A stretch of 64,000 bases of DNA, taken from assembly GCF_900142845.1 (NCBI RefSeq), contig NZ_FSRU01000003.1, positions 248,001 through 312,000 of the forward strand, given 5' to 3'. Origin of the DNA: Paraburkholderia phenazinium. Lineage in GTDB: Bacteria; Pseudomonadota; Gammaproteobacteria; Burkholderiales; Burkholderiaceae. Below the pieces are notes generated by a model. It was not told the DNA's origin. It searched no databases and was given only the letters and a program-made list of their open reading frames with translations. Shown in pieces: positions 27,994-38,324 of the stretch. How positions within the stretch are numbered: position 1 is the first letter of the stretch; each line of letters starts with the position of its first letter. A program made the position numbers and the translations under genes.

Positions 27994-29184
27994 TCAAACC
28001 ACGTTCATCGCCAGCGCGCTTTCCCGATAGTGCTGGCTCGCCTTCTCGCCGTCGCCCAACTGTTCGTGCAAGCGGGCCAGCGCCCGATGCGAACGGATCT
28101 TGAGCGTCTCGTTATCGGCCAGCTTCAGCGCCGTCTCGAGGAACGACTGCGCCTTGCCCCACAGTTGTTGATGCAGACACAGGCGGCCCAGCGTGAACAT
28201 CAGATCGGCGTCCTCCGGACGTTCCTTCTGCCAGGCTTCGGCCTTCTGGATCAACGGCAACGCGTCGCCGCCAGCCGTGTCCGGATAGCGGCGCAGCAGA
28301 CGCGCGTCCCAGTTCTGCGCCAGCGCTTCTTCGACGATCTTGCGCGCGTCCTGCGGACGATTGAGCGTCACCAGCAATTCAGCGGCGAGGTCGGCGAGGC
28401 GCGGCGAGTGCCGCTCCGTGGGCGACAGCGAATGCCACAACTCCAGCAGCGCATCGGCGTTATGACGACGGTCGCGCAACAGGTTCTCCGCCGCGAGCTG
28501 GCGCAAGCGCACCGCCACCGCGGGGTGAATCGCCTCGCGCTTTTCCAGCGTCTTGACGAGCTTGAGCACCTCGCTCCAGTTCTTCAACTGCTGCTGCGCG
28601 CGCAACATGATCTGTTGCGCATGAATGCGGCGTCCGCCTTGCGACTGCATCTCCGTCAACGCGGCCAGCGCGCCGTCCGCATCGCGGCCGTCCGCACGCA
28701 TGTCGGCGGTAGCCATCAGGCGGGCGTCCTGCCAGTCGGCCTCGTCGATCTGCGACAACCATTCGTCGCGCCGCGCGTACTCGCGCATGCGGTGCGCCGC
28801 GGTGGCAGCGACGAGACCCGCCGCGCCCTTGTTGTCGCCGTTGGCGAGCGCGTCGCGCGCCGCTTTCTCCGCGCGCGAGAAACGTCCCGCATACAGATTG
28901 CCGATCGCATCGCGCAGTGCCGCATGCGCCTTCGCCACCCGCGAACGGGCCCGGTAAGCGGCCACGCGCTGCGGCATGCGCCAGATGTTGCGCACGATGC
29001 GCAACAGCGCATACACCACGATAAACAGCACCACCAGTCCGACCACGAACAGGTTCAGCGATACGTCCACCCGGTACGGCGGATAGACGAGCAGCACCTG
29101 GCCCGTATCGAAACGCCCGACCGTCGCCAGCGCCACCGCGATGACAAACAGCAGGGCCAGCCAAAGAAGTCCCCGGATCGCCAT
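27994..29184 (-). CDS. hemY: haem biosynthesis-associated TPR protein HemY
   Basis: This is a 396-residue inner-membrane protein. It starts MAIRGLLWLALLFVIAVALA and has a second span around VSLNLFVVGLVVLFIVVYAL, then a cytoplasmic or periplasmic TPR-like helical array (for example NWSEVLKLVKTLEKRE and ADLMFTLGRLCLHQQLWGKA). This is the proteobacterial HemY, not the protoporphyrinogen oxidase of the same name. Its exact role in late haem synthesis is unclear. It begins two bases after the hemDX stop, as the last gene of hemC-hemDX-hemY. Confidence 0.92.
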   Translation of the reverse strand: MAIRGLLWLALLFVIAVALATVGRFDTGQVLLVYPPYRVDVSLNLFVVGLVVLFIVVYALLRIVRNIWRMPQRVAAYRARSRVAKAHAALRDAIGNLYAGRFSRAEKAARDALANGDNKGAAGLVAATAAHRMREYARRDEWLSQIDEADWQDARLMATADMRADGRDADGALAALTEMQSQGGRRIHAQQIMLRAQQQLKNWSEVLKLVKTLEKREAIHPAVAVRLRQLAAENLLRDRRHNADALLELWHSLSPTERHSPRLADLAAELLVTLNRPQDARKIVEEALAQNWDARLLRRYPDTAGGDALPLIQKAEAWQKERPEDADLMFTLGRLCLHQQLWGKAQSFLETALKLADNETLKIRSHRALARLHEQLGDGEKASQHYRESALAMNVV

Positions 29185-29186
29185 GA

Positions 29187-31199
29187 TTAACCTCGGCTCC
29201 GGTATTGATTGACGGCCTGCAGGCTCGTATTCAGGTTCGGCACTTCAACGGCCGCCGAGCCATCGTCCACGTCCTTCACCAGCCCGCGCACGGTCTGCGT
29301 GCGTTTCGACGCGTTGTCGAAATAGCGTGCGAGCGCCACGTCGGCCGCGTGCAGATCCGACTTCAGCGTGGTCTGGTTGCGCGACAGCAGCGCGAGACGC
29401 GCCGACAGCAGGCGCAGCTTCAGATTCTCGCGCACGAAGTAGCCCTGGTCCGGCGTGATCAGCATGGCGTCGGCGTTGTCGATGCGGCGTACCTGCACGA
29501 GGCTCGTCAGTTGCTGGCCGATGCCCGTGTAGAACTGCTGCCACCACACTTTCCAGCGCGGCTCGCCGGTGGCCGCCGCAACCTGCGCGGTATCGGCCGG
29601 CGCAACCGCGTGCGGCACGGTGTGCGCGATCAGCGCTTCGCCGTTGAGCGGCAGCGCGTCGACCTGGTCGATCGCATTGTCGAGCTTGATGGCGAGGCCC
29701 GTCAGATCGGTGGACGGCGCCGACTTCAGCTTGTCGATGTCCTGGGCGATCGCCTTGCGCACCGCCATCACCTGCGCACCGTCCGACGCCGCCAGCCGCG
29801 TGTCGGCGCTTTGCAGCGCGAACAGCGCGAGCTGCGTGTTACCGGTCAGTTGCAGTTGCTGGCTCGCGCTCGACAGCATCTGCCCCACTTCGGCGAGGGT
29901 CCAGTCGTCGCGATTGCGCGCGAGATCGGCGTATTGCTGTTGCAGCGCCTGCTCGGCCTGCTGCGCATCGGTCAGCTTGCCTTCGAGCTGCGACATCTGC
30001 GAATCGATCTCGTGCACCGTTGCCACCGCCTGATCGGTTTTCACGGCGAGCGCAGCGGTTTGCGCGTCGTTGGCCTGCTGGCGCTGGGTCAACTGCTGAT
30101 CGAGCCGGATGACCTTGCGATTGAGCGCAATGCCGCCGACCACTGCGGCGCACAGGACGATCACCACGACAAACCACAGCAGCGGTCCGCTCGCGCTGCG
30201 GCGCTTTTGCGCTTCGTAGGGCGTGAAGGGGGGATTGGGCGGCAACGCTGTGGTCGCAGCCGGCTGGGGTGAAGCGTTCGTGGAGGCGTTCGATTCAGTC
30301 ATGCGTGAGTGAGCCGGGTTGGTCGGTACCGGTTGAACAACGGGAGGTACGGCGCAAAGCAAGGCAGGGGCAATGCGCTCATCGCCCGCGCCGGACACCG
30401 TAATGCTATCAAAACCCAGTCCCCGCGCGGTCTGCGCGATACGTGGGTGAGGCGTGACGAGCGTCGCGCGCTTCAATTGCGCGATTTCGCCGGCGTTCAG
30501 ATGCTCGCGCGCCAGTTCATCCAGATTGCGTACGCCCTCGGAGCTGGTGACGAGCCACGCGTGTGGCTCGCCCGCTAGCAGTTCATGCACGCGCGTCCAC
30601 GCGGCAATGGACGGCTCCGGCACGAGGCGCCGGTAGGCCGCCACCGTCTCCACTTCGACGCCCGCTTCGCGCAGACGCTCGGCCAGCCACTCGCGGCCGC
30701 CGTCGCCACGCACGATCAGCACGCGCTTGCCTTCGAGCGAGGCCGCGCCAAGCGCGGTGTCGATGGCTGCGAACAGCGCCTCGGAATCGAAGCGCGCGGC
30801 TTCGTCGTCCGCCGCGGCCGACGGGCTGATCACCCGGTACGCCGGCGCCGCGACACCATGACGCGCCAGCGCCGCAACGCTGCCCGGGCCGACGACGCCG
30901 ACCGGCAACGCATGCGGCCAGATCGAGCCGGACTCGGCAAACGCGTAGTCGACCGCGTTGGGCGAAACGAACACCACCAGCGCATAACGTTCGAGCGCGC
31001 CTAACGCGGCATGCAGCGGCGCCACATCTTCGGCGGCTGCGATCTCGATCAGCGGAAACTCGAGCGTGGCGACGCCGGCCGCATTCAGTTGCGCCGCGAG
31101 CGCCGCCGACTGGCCCGCCGGACGCGTGATCACGACCGTATACGACGGCGCCTGACCGTCCGGTTGGGGGGATGAGTTGACGCCTGCCTGTGCCGCCAT
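29187..31199 (-). CDS. hemDX: fused uroporphyrinogen-III synthase (HemD) and HemX membrane protein
   Basis: This is a 670-residue fusion. Residues 1-270 form HemD, with VVITRPAGQSAALAAQL, FVSPNAVDYAF, LIVRGDGGREWLAERL and VTSSEGVRNL; it closes hydroxymethylbilane into uroporphyrinogen III. A Pro/Thr/Asn-rich linker leads to one TM span (LLWFVVVIVLCAAVVGGIAL) and then a coiled-coil HemX region (QQLTQRQQANDAQTAALAV and following). HemX is often labelled a C-methyltransferase, but no SAM-binding motif is visible. The ATG at 31199 overlaps the hemC stop (TGATG), so translation is coupled; a GTG directly before it is an alternative. An internal Met at the junction (MTESNAS) may mark the ancestral HemX start. 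Confidence 0.92.
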   Translation of the reverse strand: MAAQAGVNSSPQPDGQAPSYTVVITRPAGQSAALAAQLNAAGVATLEFPLIEIAAAEDVAPLHAALGALERYALVVFVSPNAVDYAFAESGSIWPHALPVGVVGPGSVAALARHGVAAPAYRVISPSAAADDEAARFDSEALFAAIDTALGAASLEGKRVLIVRGDGGREWLAERLREAGVEVETVAAYRRLVPEPSIAAWTRVHELLAGEPHAWLVTSSEGVRNLDELAREHLNAGEIAQLKRATLVTPHPRIAQTARGLGFDSITVSGAGDERIAPALLCAVPPVVQPVPTNPAHSRMTESNASTNASPQPAATTALPPNPPFTPYEAQKRRSASGPLLWFVVVIVLCAAVVGGIALNRKVIRLDQQLTQRQQANDAQTAALAVKTDQAVATVHEIDSQMSQLEGKLTDAQQAEQALQQQYADLARNRDDWTLAEVGQMLSSASQQLQLTGNTQLALFALQSADTRLAASDGAQVMAVRKAIAQDIDKLKSAPSTDLTGLAIKLDNAIDQVDALPLNGEALIAHTVPHAVAPADTAQVAAATGEPRWKVWWQQFYTGIGQQLTSLVQVRRIDNADAMLITPDQGYFVRENLKLRLLSARLALLSRNQTTLKSDLHAADVALARYFDNASKRTQTVRGLVKDVDDGSAAVEVPNLNTSLQAVNQYRSRG

Positions 31200-32182
31200 C
31201 ACGCGCCAGTCGCCGGACCGCTCGCCGTGCTGAGGGCACGGACGATATCAAGGGCACCCTGGCTTTCGAGCGCCTGCGCGACTTCAAGGCCCAACTGCAC
31301 GGCCCGTTCGACCGTCGGCGCAGGCGCGGAGGCCTGGGCGCTCAGCACGCGCCGGCCATCGGGCGTGGCCACGACGCCGCGCAGATGCAGCGCGCCGTCG
31401 TGCCAGGTGGCGTAGGCCGCCAGCGGCACTTCGCAACTGCCGCCCAGCGCGCGCGACACCATGCGCTCCGCTTCGACGGCAGCCGCCGTGTGCTCGTGAT
31501 GCAAAGGTGCCAGCCATGCTTCCAGTTCGGGGCGCCCCGCGCGGATCTCGATGCCGAGCGCGCCTTGCCCGGCCGCCGGCAAACTGTCGTCCGGATCGAG
31601 CCATGCGCGGATCCGCTCGCCGAGCCCCAGACGCTTGAGACCCGCGGCGGCCAGAATGATCCCCGCGTAATCGCCGCGGTCGAGCTTCGCGAGCCGCGTA
31701 TCCAGATTGCCGCGCAACGGCTGCACGACGAGGTGCGGATAACGCGCGCGCAGCATCGCCTCGCGGCGCAGGCTCGAGGTGCCGACCACACTGCCCGCGG
31801 GCAGCGCGGCGAGCGACTCGTAGCCGTTCGAGACGAACGCATCGCGCGGGTCTTCACGCTCCATGATGGTGGACAGCGTAAAGCCCGGCGGCAGCTCCAT
31901 GGGCACGTCTTTGAGCGAATGCACGGCGAGATCGGCGCGGCCTTCGGCCAGCGCGTTCTCCAGTTCCTTCACGAACAGGCCCTTGCCGCCGACCTTCGAA
32001 AGCGTGCGATCGAGAATTTGATCGCCGCGTGTCGTCATCCCGAGGATTTTTACGTCACAAGATGGATATAATTTGTGCAGCGCACACCGCACATGCTCGG
32101 CCTGCCACATCGCAAGGCGGCTTTCCCGCGAAGCGATGACCAGGGTAGAGGGCGGTGGCGCCGAAAGCGTCTCGGAATTCAT
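31199..32182 (-). CDS. hemC: porphobilinogen deaminase (hydroxymethylbilane synthase)
   Basis: This is a 327-residue enzyme. It carries [16 protein letters not shown], the substrate-binding region [25 protein letters not shown] (only part of which is quoted per site: HSLKDVP), [21 protein letters not shown] and the dipyrromethane-anchoring Cys in [11 protein letters not shown]. It polymerises four porphobilinogen molecules to hydroxymethylbilane. It is the first gene of the hem operon, divergent from ppc, and its stop overlaps hemDX. Confidence 0.95.
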   Translation of the reverse strand: MNSETLSAPPPSTLVIASRESRLAMWQAEHVRCALHKLYPSCDVKILGMTTRGDQILDRTLSKVGGKGLFVKELENALAEGRADLAVHSLKDVPMELPPGFTLSTIMEREDPRDAFVSNGYESLAALPAGSVVGTSSLRREAMLRARYPHLVVQPLRGNLDTRLAKLDRGDYAGIILAAAGLKRLGLGERIRAWLDPDDSLPAAGQGALGIEIRAGRPELEAWLAPLHHEHTAAAVEAERMVSRALGGSCEVPLAAYATWHDGALHLRGVVATPDGRRVLSAQASAPAPTVERAVQLGLEVAQALESQGALDIVRALSTASGPATGA

Positions 32183-32488
32183 TGCGAGGTCAGTGGAGGA
32201 CGGGAGCTAATAACAAACAATGTTAGCACGCGCTCCAGCCTTGCTTTATCGGCCTGATGGCTATGCTGGCGCACCACCGTTGAAGGAGACAGGCCCGCTC
32301 CGGGCACCCGCAAGATTTCGACCCCATCGTTGTGCCGTCGCGCCGCACCGCCTTTCACGCACGGTCGTTCGCGCGCCGAACGGCATCCTGCGGGATGATG
32401 CATCGCAGTACCTGCGCCGCTCGTGCGCTGTGTTCTTGTTGTAGCAGTCCATTTCTCTTAGACCCTGGCTTCCCTGAGGAAACCCATC
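32183..32488. other. 306-base hemC-ppc divergent promoter region
   Basis: This region must hold promoters for the hem operon and for ppc. I see no repeat, RNA element or small gene in it. The ppc ribosome site GAGGAAA is at its right end. Confidence 0.4.
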
Positions 32489-35400
32489 GTGACGTCTTCC
32501 GGATCGGCGCGCCCTGCCCGCCGCAACACTGCATCGCTCAACGGTTCTGCGGGTGCGCCCGTAGTTGTCCCTACCGCACCGGCCACGTCCAGCGCATTGT
32601 CCAAACGCGGCGCCGCCGACCCGGCCAGGCCCAGGCAGGCCAGCAAAGCAGCCAAGGCGGACAAGCCGGCTAAAGGCAAGGCGGCAGACAAGGCGTCCAG
32701 CGCCGTGAAAACCGGCAAGCCCACGAAAAACCCAGGCAGCAAGGCCGCCGGCAACGGCACGGCAGCGACGGTGCTGCATGCGGTGTCGGAAACGAGCGCG
32801 CCCGCGCCGAAAGCCGGCAGCCGCACGCGCGAGGACAAAGACCAGCCGCTCTTCCAGGACATCCGCTATCTGGGACGGCTGCTCGGCGACGTGGTGCGCG
32901 AGCAGGAAGGCGACGCGGTATTCGAGGTGGTCGAGACGATCCGTCAGACCGCTGTGCGGTTTCGCCGCGAAGACGACAGCAGCGCTGCGCAGACGCTCGA
33001 AAAGAAACTGCGCTCGCTGAGCCCCGAGCAGACCGTGAGCGTCGTGCGGGCGTTCAGCTATTTTTCGCATCTGGCGAACATCGCCGAAGACCGCCATCGC
33101 AATCGCCGCCACCGCATCCATGCGCTGGCCGGCTCGGCTGCGCAGTCCGGCACGATCGCCTATGCGCTCGAACGGCTGATGGAGGCGAACGCCGCCGCCA
33201 CGCCGGTCCTGCAGCAGTTCTTCAACGACGCGCTGATCGTGCCGGTGCTCACCGCCCACCCGACCGAAGTGCAGCGCAAGAGCATCCTCGACGCGCAGCA
33301 CGACATCGCCCGCCTGCTTGCCGAACGCGATCAGCAGCTCACCGACCGCGAACGTGCGCACAACGAAGCAATGCTGCGCGCCCGCGTCACCTCGCTATGG
33401 CAAACGCGGATGCTGCGCGATGCGCGCCTGACGGTGGCCGACGAAATCGAGAACGCGCTGTCGTACTACCGCGCCACCTTCCTCGAAGAAATCCCCGCCC
33501 TGTATGCCGATATCGAAGCGGCGCTCGCCGAGCACGGTCTCGATGCGCGTCTGCCGGCGTTCTTCCAGATGGGCAGCTGGATTGGCGGCGATCGCGACGG
33601 CAACCCGAACGTCAGCGCCGCGACGCTCGAAGAAGCCATCACGCGCCAGGCCGCGGTGATCTTCGAACATTACCTGGAGCAGGTGCACAAGCTCGGCGCC
33701 GAACTGTCGGTGTCGAACCTGCTGACGGGCGCGAGCGATGCGCTCAAGGAACTGGCGGCCGCGTCGCCGGACCAGTCGCCGCATCGCGTCGACGAGCCGT
33801 ATCGCCGGGCGCTCATCGGCATCTATACGCGGCTCGCGGCCAGCGCGCGGGTGCGGCTCGGCGAAGGCGCGGTGCCGTTGCGCAGCGCCGGCCGCGGCGC
33901 GGCGCCGGTGCGCGCCCAACCCTACGAGGACGCCGACGCGTTCGCCCGCGACCTGCATGTGCTGATCGATTCGCTCGCCGAGCACCATGGCGCGTCGCTG
34001 GCAAGCCCGCGCCTATCGCCGCTCGCGCGCGCCGCCGAAGTGTTCGGCTTCCACCTCGCGAGCATCGACTTGCGGCAAAGCTCGGACATCCACGAAGCGG
34101 TGATCGCCGAATTGCTCAAGCGCGCCGGTGTCGAAGAGGATTACGCGGGACTGTCCGAAGCCGACAAGCTGCGCGTGCTGCTCGACGAACTCGCGCAGCC
34201 GCGCCTGTTGCGCTCGCCCTACCTGGCGTACTCGGAGCTCGTGAAAAGCGAACTCGGCGTGCTCGAAGCCGCTCGCGTGACGCGCGAGAAATTCGGCGCG
34301 CGGGCCGTGCGCAACTACATCATCTCGCACACGGAAACCGTGAGCGATCTGGTTGAAGTGATGCTGCTGCAAAAGGAAACCGGCCTGCTGCATGGGCTGC
34401 TCGGCGACGCACATCACCCGGCCAAGGCCGGGCTCATGGTGATCCCGCTGTTCGAGACGATCCCCGACCTGCAAAACGCGCCGCACATCATGCGCGATCT
34501 GATCGCACTGCCAGGCGTCGACTCGCTGATCGAACATCAGGGCGGCGAGCAGGAAGTCATGCTCGGCTACTCGGACAGCAACAAGGACGGCGGCTTCCTC
34601 ACCTCGAACTGGGAGCTGTACCGCGCCGAACTCGCGCTGGTGTCGCTCTTCAACGAACGCGGCGTGACGCTGCGGCTGTTCCATGGCCGGGGCGGCACAG
34701 TGGGACGCGGCGGCGGCCCGACCTATCAGGCCATCCTGTCGCAACCGCCGGGCACGGTGGACGGCCAGATTCGCCTGACCGAACAGGGCGAGGTGATTGC
34801 CAGCAAGTTCGGCAATCCGGAAATCGGCCGGCGCAACCTTGAAACCGTAGTCGCCGCCACCCTCGAAGCGTCGCTGCTGCCGCACGGCAACACGCCCGCG
34901 CAACTGCCGGTCTTCGAGGAAACCATGCAGCAACTGTCCGACGCGGCGATGGCGTCGTACCGCGCGCTGGTCTACGAAACGCCGGGTTTCAAGGAGTATT
35001 TCTTCGAATCGACACCGATTTCGGAGATCGCCGAACTGAACATCGGCAGCCGTCCGGCCTCGCGCAAGCTGCAGGATCCGAAGCAGCGCAGGATCGAAGA
35101 TCTGCGCGCCATTCCATGGGGCTTCTCGTGGGGCCAATGCCGCCTGTTGCTGACCGGCTGGTACGGCTTCGGCAGCGCGGTGGCCGCCCATCTGGACAGC
35201 GCGCCTTCCGATGCCGAGCGTGCCCGTCGTCTGTCGCTGCTGAAGAAGATGCACAAGACGTGGCCGTTCTTCGCGAACCTGCTGTCGAACATGGACATGG
35301 TGCTGGCCAAGACCGACCTCGCGGTCGCCTCGCGCTACGCCGCGCTCGTCACCGACAAGAAACTGCGCAAACATGTGTTCGAGCGCATCGTCGCGGAATG

Positions 35401-35632
35401 GGAGCGCACATCCAAGGTGCTGTCGGAGATCACCGGCAAGACCGAACGGCTCGCGGACAACCCGCTGCTTGCGCGTTCGATCAAGAACCGCTTCCCGTAC
35501 CTCGATCCGTTGAATCACTTGCAGGTGGAACTGCTCAAGCGTCACCGTGCGGGCGAGACGAACGTCCGCCTGAACCGCGGGATTCATCTGACCATCAACG
35601 GCATTGCGGCGGGCTTGCGGAATACGGGTTGA
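32489..35632 (+). CDS. ppc: phosphoenolpyruvate carboxylase with long Lys/Ala-rich N-terminal extension
   Basis: This is a 1047-residue enzyme from GTG 32489, which has GAGGAAA eight bases upstream. The catalytic core begins near residue 115 ([18 protein letters not shown]) and is of normal length for the family. It contains the catalytic His near 257 in [21 protein letters not shown] near 692 and the loop [14 protein letters not shown] near 732, and ends in the usual RNTG. It carboxylates PEP to oxaloacetate to refill the TCA cycle. The first 110 or so residues are low-complexity and basic (for example [19 protein letters not shown]), histone-H1-like and probably disordered. A terminator follows. 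Confidence 0.95.
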   Translation: MTSSGSARPARRNTASLNGSAGAPVVVPTAPATSSALSKRGAADPARPRQASKAAKADKPAKGKAADKASSAVKTGKPTKNPGSKAAGNGTAATVLHAVSETSAPAPKAGSRTREDKDQPLFQDIRYLGRLLGDVVREQEGDAVFEVVETIRQTAVRFRREDDSSAAQTLEKKLRSLSPEQTVSVVRAFSYFSHLANIAEDRHRNRRHRIHALAGSAAQSGTIAYALERLMEANAAATPVLQQFFNDALIVPVLTAHPTEVQRKSILDAQHDIARLLAERDQQLTDRERAHNEAMLRARVTSLWQTRMLRDARLTVADEIENALSYYRATFLEEIPALYADIEAALAEHGLDARLPAFFQMGSWIGGDRDGNPNVSAATLEEAITRQAAVIFEHYLEQVHKLGAELSVSNLLTGASDALKELAAASPDQSPHRVDEPYRRALIGIYTRLAASARVRLGEGAVPLRSAGRGAAPVRAQPYEDADAFARDLHVLIDSLAEHHGASLASPRLSPLARAAEVFGFHLASIDLRQSSDIHEAVIAELLKRAGVEEDYAGLSEADKLRVLLDELAQPRLLRSPYLAYSELVKSELGVLEAARVTREKFGARAVRNYIISHTETVSDLVEVMLLQKETGLLHGLLGDAHHPAKAGLMVIPLFETIPDLQNAPHIMRDLIALPGVDSLIEHQGGEQEVMLGYSDSNKDGGFLTSNWELYRAELALVSLFNERGVTLRLFHGRGGTVGRGGGPTYQAILSQPPGTVDGQIRLTEQGEVIASKFGNPEIGRRNLETVVAATLEASLLPHGNTPAQLPVFEETMQQLSDAAMASYRALVYETPGFKEYFFESTPISEIAELNIGSRPASRKLQDPKQRRIEDLRAIPWGFSWGQCRLLLTGWYGFGSAVAAHLDSAPSDAERARRLSLLKKMHKTWPFFANLLSNMDMVLAKTDLAVASRYAALVTDKKLRKHVFERIVAEWERTSKVLSEITGKTERLADNPLLARSIKNRFPYLDPLNHLQVELLKRHRAGETNVRLNRGIHLTINGIAAGLRNTG

Positions 35633-35719
35633 GGCCGGCGAATCGACGCCGGTGGCGAGCTGGTGGTGGACGGCCGGCTCGCCGGATCCGCGTTGATAGA
35701 TGACTGAGCGGGATACTCG

Positions 35720-35760
35720 AAGCGCTCCGTACTGCACAGCAATACGGGGCGCTTTGTTTT
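35720..35760 (+). terminator. rho-independent terminator of ppc
   Basis: AAGCGCTCCGTA (35720-35731) pairs with TACGGGGCGCTT (35743-35754), with one mismatch, and is followed by TGTTTT. Confidence 0.8.
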
Positions 35761-35849
35761 GTGCGCCCGTCCACCACGCGCGTCGATGCGGCCACGCTGC
35801 AGTCGCAGCGTGCGCATGCACGCTTCCTGCCGCTACAATGGAGCCCAGT

Positions 35850-35879
35850 TTGTACCAGTACAGGCCGAGCAATTATTCT
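35850..35879 (+). promoter_or_regulatory. candidate promoter with overlapping palindromic operator
   Basis: TTGTAC (35850-35855) and TATTCT (35874-35879), 18 bases apart, form a plausible promoter 30 bases before the XRE-type regulator. The palindrome TGTAC-CA-GTACA (35851-35862) overlaps the -35 box, as expected for an autorepressor site. Confidence 0.5.
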
Positions 35880-35909
35880 GGTATCGCCAACACCCCCTTT
35901 ACCGACACG

Positions 35910-36725
35910 ATGAGCACGCCGTCCCCCACCGATTCCGCCCCGCCTCCGCTCGATGCGACGCCTGCCCATGCGCTAGGCGACTTCATCCGCGCGCACCGCG
36001 AGCGGCTCTCACCGCAGGCAGTGGGTTTGCCGCCCGGCCCGCGCCGGCGCACGCCAGGTCTGCGGCGTGAGGAAGTCGCGCAGTTGTGCGGCGTCAGTCC
36101 CACCTGGTACACGTGGATCGAGCAAGGACGGCCGGTTTCGGCCTCTGCCGATGCGCTGGCCCGGATCGCCGTCGCGCTGCAACTGTCGCGTGCCGAGCGC
36201 GCCTATCTGTTCGAACTGGCGGCCCAACGCGACCCGGCCGAGCCCGACCCGGCCGCCGCCGATGCCCCCGCGACGCTGCTCGAAACCGTGCAACTGGTGA
36301 ACGCTCCGGCTTATGTGCTGGACCGGCAGTGGAACGCGCTGGCGTGGAACGAGCGCGCGGCGGACCTGTTCGTGGGCTGGCTCGACGGCGACCACGACCG
36401 CAACCTGCTGCGCTTCACCTTTACGGAGCCGACGGCGCGCGAACTGATCGTCGACTGGGAAACGCGCGCGCGGCGGCTCGCCGCCGAGTTTCGCGCCGAC
36501 TCGATCCGGCACCTGACGGACGCGCCTACGCGCGGCCTGATCGACACGCTGACAGGTACGAGCGACGCGTTTGCCCGCTTCTGGGCGTCGCAGGACGTGG
36601 GCGAGCGCGAAGGCGGCCGGCGCGAATTCAACCATCCGCGCGACGGACGGGTCGTGTTCGACCAGATCACATTCAAGCCGGCGCACCGGGAAGACCTGAA
36701 GCTGGTGGTGCTGGTGCGGGAGTAG
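35910..36725 (+). CDS. XRE-family regulator with MmyB-like ligand-binding domain
   Basis: This is a 271-residue protein taken from ATG 35910; earlier in-frame starts overlap the candidate promoter and no clear ribosome site is present. The N-terminal helix-turn-helix follows the family pattern: [44 protein letters not shown] (the motif core is [13 protein letters not shown]). The C-terminal PAS-like domain (residues 110-270) has [19 protein letters not shown] and ends in [18 protein letters not shown], as in MmyB-type regulators, which bind fatty-acid-like ligands. Members usually repress an adjacent oxidoreductase gene, but none is divergent here. The palindrome at 35851-35862 is its probable own operator. 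Confidence 0.87.
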   Translation: MSTPSPTDSAPPPLDATPAHALGDFIRAHRERLSPQAVGLPPGPRRRTPGLRREEVAQLCGVSPTWYTWIEQGRPVSASADALARIAVALQLSRAERAYLFELAAQRDPAEPDPAAADAPATLLETVQLVNAPAYVLDRQWNALAWNERAADLFVGWLDGDHDRNLLRFTFTEPTARELIVDWETRARRLAAEFRADSIRHLTDAPTRGLIDTLTGTSDAFARFWASQDVGEREGGRREFNHPRDGRVVFDQITFKPAHREDLKLVVLVRE

Positions 36726-36895
36726 CGGCGCGCTTGCAGGGCCGCCTATCGGTCGCCTGCAGGCCCGCTTATGCCGTGGCGACGCGGCGCTCACCTGGCC
36801 GGTTCCTCCCGGATGTTAAAATCGTTGTCTTGTTCGCATCGGCGACGTCTGCACAGCCGATGGCCTCTTCACTGCACGTTCACTGCCCCAACACC

Positions 36896-38302
36896 ATGAC
36901 GTCCCAACTGCACAAAAAAGGCGAAGCCTGGTCGGCTCGCTTCTCGGAGCCGATGTCGGAGCTTGTCAAACGCTACACGTCGTCGGTTTTCTTCGACAAG
37001 CGACTGGCGCTCGTCGACATCGAGGGCTCGCTCGCGCACGCCGCGATGCTGGCTGCGCAGAAGATCATCGGCGCCGACGACCTGGCGGCCATCCAGCGCG
37101 GCATGGCGCAGATCAAGGGCGAAATCGAGCGTGGCGAGTTCGAGTGGCAACTCGATCTGGAAGACGTGCACCTGAACATCGAAGCGCGCCTGACGGCGCT
37201 GATCGGCAACGCGGGCAAGCGCCTGCACACGGGCCGTTCGCGCAACGACCAGGTGGCGACGGACATCCGCCTGTGGCTGCGCGGCGAGATCGACCGGATT
37301 ATCGGCTTGCTGAAGGACCTGCGCAGTGCGCTGATCGATCTGGCCGAACAGAACGCCGAAACGATCATGCCGGGCTTTACGCATCTGCAGGTGGCGCAGC
37401 CGGTGACGTTCGGCCATCACCTGCTGGCGTACGTGGAAATGTTCACGCGCGACGCCGAGCGCATGCGCGACTGCCGCACCCGCGTGAACCGCCTGCCGCT
37501 GGGCGCGGCGGCACTGGCCGGCACGAGCTACCCGATCGACCGCCATGCGGTGGCGAAGACGCTGGGCTTCGACGGCATCTGTGCAAATTCGCTGGACGCG
37601 GTATCGGATCGCGACTTTGCGATTGAATTCACGGCGGCGTCGGCGCTGGTGATGACGCACGTGTCGCGCTTCTCAGAAGAACTGGTGCTGTGGATGAGCC
37701 CGCGGGTGGGCTTCATCGATCTGGCGGACCGTTTCTGCACCGGCTCGTCGATCATGCCGCAAAAGAAGAACCCGGATGTGCCGGAACTGGCGCGCGGCAA
37801 GACCGGCCGCGTGAACGGGCATTTGATGGCGTTGCTGACGTTGATGAAGGGTCAGCCGCTGGCGTACAACAAGGACAATCAGGAAGACAAGGAACCGCTG
37901 TTCGATACCGTGGATACGGTGGCGGATACGTTGCGGATTTTTGCGGAGATGGCGGCGGGGATTACGGTGAAGCCGCAGGCGATGCGGGCTGCGGCGCTGC
38001 AGGGGTTCTCCACGGCTACCGATCTGGCCGATTATCTGGTCAAGCGTGGCTTGCCGTTCCGCGACGCGCATGAGGCGGTAGCGCACGCCGTGCGGATCTG
38101 CGTGGACCGCAATTGCGATCTGGCCGACCTGACGCTCGACGAAATGCGCACCGAACTGCCGAACGTCGCGCATCTGATCGGCGACGACGTGTTCGATTAT
38201 CTGACGCTCGAAGGATCGGTGGCGAGCCGCAATCATCCGGGTGGCACGGCTCCCGAGCAGGTACTGAAGGCGGTCGAGGCAGCGCGCGCAAACCTGGCGT
38301 AA
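36896..38302 (+). CDS. argH: argininosuccinate lyase
   Basis: This is a 468-residue enzyme from ATG 36896 ([16 protein letters not shown]); an ATG 36 bases upstream is less likely. It carries [49 protein letters not shown] and the fumarase/aspartase signature [12 protein letters not shown] with the catalytic Ser. It cleaves argininosuccinate to arginine and fumarate, the last step of arginine synthesis. The bestrophin-like gene starts 22 bases downstream and may be co-transcribed. Confidence 0.96.
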   Translation: MTSQLHKKGEAWSARFSEPMSELVKRYTSSVFFDKRLALVDIEGSLAHAAMLAAQKIIGADDLAAIQRGMAQIKGEIERGEFEWQLDLEDVHLNIEARLTALIGNAGKRLHTGRSRNDQVATDIRLWLRGEIDRIIGLLKDLRSALIDLAEQNAETIMPGFTHLQVAQPVTFGHHLLAYVEMFTRDAERMRDCRTRVNRLPLGAAALAGTSYPIDRHAVAKTLGFDGICANSLDAVSDRDFAIEFTAASALVMTHVSRFSEELVLWMSPRVGFIDLADRFCTGSSIMPQKKNPDVPELARGKTGRVNGHLMALLTLMKGQPLAYNKDNQEDKEPLFDTVDTVADTLRIFAEMAAGITVKPQAMRAAALQGFSTATDLADYLVKRGLPFRDAHEAVAHAVRICVDRNCDLADLTLDEMRTELPNVAHLIGDDVFDYLTLEGSVASRNHPGGTAPEQVLKAVEAARANLA

Positions 38303-38324
38303 CGCCTGATACCTGAGCCCAAGC

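Noticed and set aside
26596..29190. 864-codon open frame on the plus strand
   Set aside because: It runs through the MFS gene in another frame, past a terminator and antisense to hemY; low-complexity composition.
34013..35872. 619-codon open frame on the minus strand
   Set aside because: It is antisense to the conserved catalytic half of ppc.
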